DNA of 5,819 nt, taken from NCBI GenBank assembly GCA_017452215.1, contig JAFTMU010000389.1, positions 1-5,819 on the forward strand, read 5' to 3'. The notes beneath the pieces are model-generated. The model did no database searches. It worked only from the letters and a program-made list of their open reading frames with translations, and was not told the origin of the DNA. The stretch is from Clostridia bacterium (lineage in GTDB: Bacteria > Bacillota > Clostridia > Oscillospirales > CAG-272). This document shows positions 5,235 through 5,819 of the stretch, one piece after another. Each line of letters starts with the position of its first letter. Positions within the stretch are counted from its first letter, which is position 1. The position numbers were made by a program, and so were the translations under genes.

Positions 5235-5819
5235 ATGAAAATTGTATTTTTAGACGCCGCAACCCTTGGCGACGATCTTTCCTATGAGGCCTTTCAATCT
5301 CTTGGAGAGGTATGCGTCTATTCGGGAACCGACGGGGAAAGCTTTTCGGATCACATCAAGGGGGCAGATGTCGCCATTGTGAACAAATTCAAGCTGAATG
5401 CAGAGAATCTCCCCAAGGTAAAGGATCTTAAATTGATTTGCATCGCCGCCACGGGATTTGATAACGTGGATATCGACTATTGCCGCAAAAAGGGAATTGC
5501 CGTAACAAACGTGGTAGGATATTCCACCAACTGCGTTTTCCAATTGACAGTTGGCATGGCGCTCTCCCTCTATACCAAGCTCTGGAACTATACCGAGTTT
5601 GTTCGCAGCGGAGACTACACCCGCTCGGGCATTGCCAACCGCCTCTCACCTTCGTATCACGAGATTGCAGGAAAAACCTGGGGCATCGTAGGCTTTGGAA
5701 ACATCGGCAAGCAGGTGGGCTCGGTTGCAAAAGCTCTCGGCTGCCGTGTGTTGGTAAATAAAAGAACCCCCATTGACGGGTGGAGTTGTGTGGATTTCGA
5801 TACGATTTGTCAAGAATCC
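5235..5819 (+). CDS. D-2-hydroxyacid dehydrogenase, glycerate dehydrogenase-like (3' end outside window)
   Basis: The first 195 residues of an NAD(P)-dependent D-2-hydroxyacid dehydrogenase are present. The family reduces 2-keto acids, or oxidises D-2-hydroxy acids, in the cytoplasm. The start MKIVFLDAATLGDDLS, the substrate-domain loop AATGFDNVD (71-79), GYSTN in the hinge region, and KTWGIVGFGNIGKQVG with glycines 153, 155 and 158 of the dinucleotide fold resemble the glycerate/hydroxypyruvate reductase branch. The second Rossmann strand continues into VNKRTP (174-179), without the acidic residue that usually selects NAD. The catalytic Arg, Glu and His lie beyond the edge, so activity cannot be judged. 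I prefer the ATG at 5235 because it gives the usual family N terminus; an ATG at 5217, overlapping the permease stop, is in frame and would add six residues (MKEKRN). Neither has a strong ribosome binding site. No terminator separates it from the permease gene, so it is probably the third gene of that operon. Confidence 0.88.
   Translation, partial: MKIVFLDAATLGDDLSYEAFQSLGEVCVYSGTDGESFSDHIKGADVAIVNKFKLNAENLPKVKDLKLICIAATGFDNVDIDYCRKKGIAVTNVVGYSTNCVFQLTVGMALSLYTKLWNYTEFVRSGDYTRSGIANRLSPSYHEIAGKTWGIVGFGNIGKQVGSVAKALGCRVLVNKRTPIDGWSCVDFDTICQES

Noticed and set aside
4888..5262. 124-residue - strand frame antisense to the permease end
   Set aside because: Its composition (runs of Asp, His and Gly) is what reverse reading of hydrophobic helix codons produces; no family recognised.

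Overview
The window reads as an ordinary chromosomal segment of an endospore-forming member of the Bacillota, most likely of the class Clostridia. The evidence is a complete dipicolinate synthase pair (dpaA, dpaB), a SpoIVFB-like intramembrane protease, strong Shine-Dalgarno sites (AAGGAGGA, GGGAGGTGA), intrinsic terminators with long T runs and moderate GC content. Genus and species cannot be read from it. All supported genes lie on the + strand and coding density is high. I see no tRNA or rRNA, insertion sequence, CRISPR array, phage gene or origin.

Layout. (1) Positions 1-725 hold the 3' end of a ComEC/Rec2-like gene, its C-terminal metallo-beta-lactamase-fold region, with most metal-binding positions lost. 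An intrinsic terminator (727-762) closes it. (2) Positions 817-2312 hold dpaA and dpaB, separated by 32 bases, for the last dedicated step of dipicolinic acid synthesis. A CATACACT box just after the upstream terminator could be the -10 of a sporulation promoter, and a strong terminator (2319-2349) closes the pair. (3) Positions 2405-2998 hold a six-TM site-2 protease resembling SpoIVFB, the pro-sigma-K processing enzyme, but without the C-terminal CBS region. An ATA-16 nt-CATAGAAT arrangement in front of it resembles a sigma-E promoter. (4) Positions 3077-5217 hold an ABC exporter of the NatAB/YhaQP type, ATPase then permease with a 4-base ATGA overlap, behind a clear extended -10 housekeeping promoter (TGATATAAT). 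(5) From 5235 to the window edge lies the N-terminal part of a D-2-hydroxyacid dehydrogenase, immediately downstream of the permease and probably in the same transcript.

How the genes fit together. The middle third is a small mother-cell sporulation cluster. In Bacillus subtilis, SpoIVFB activates sigma-K and sigma-K drives spoVFAB (dpaAB), and the two loci are unlinked; here they are adjacent. The last third looks like a separate vegetative operon. The substrates of the exporter and of the dehydrogenase cannot be told from sequence. I found no convincing undescribed system. The most useful leads are the sporulation cluster with its candidate promoters, the shortened SpoIVFB-like protease without a visible SpoIVFA partner, and the degenerate MBL domain at the left edge.
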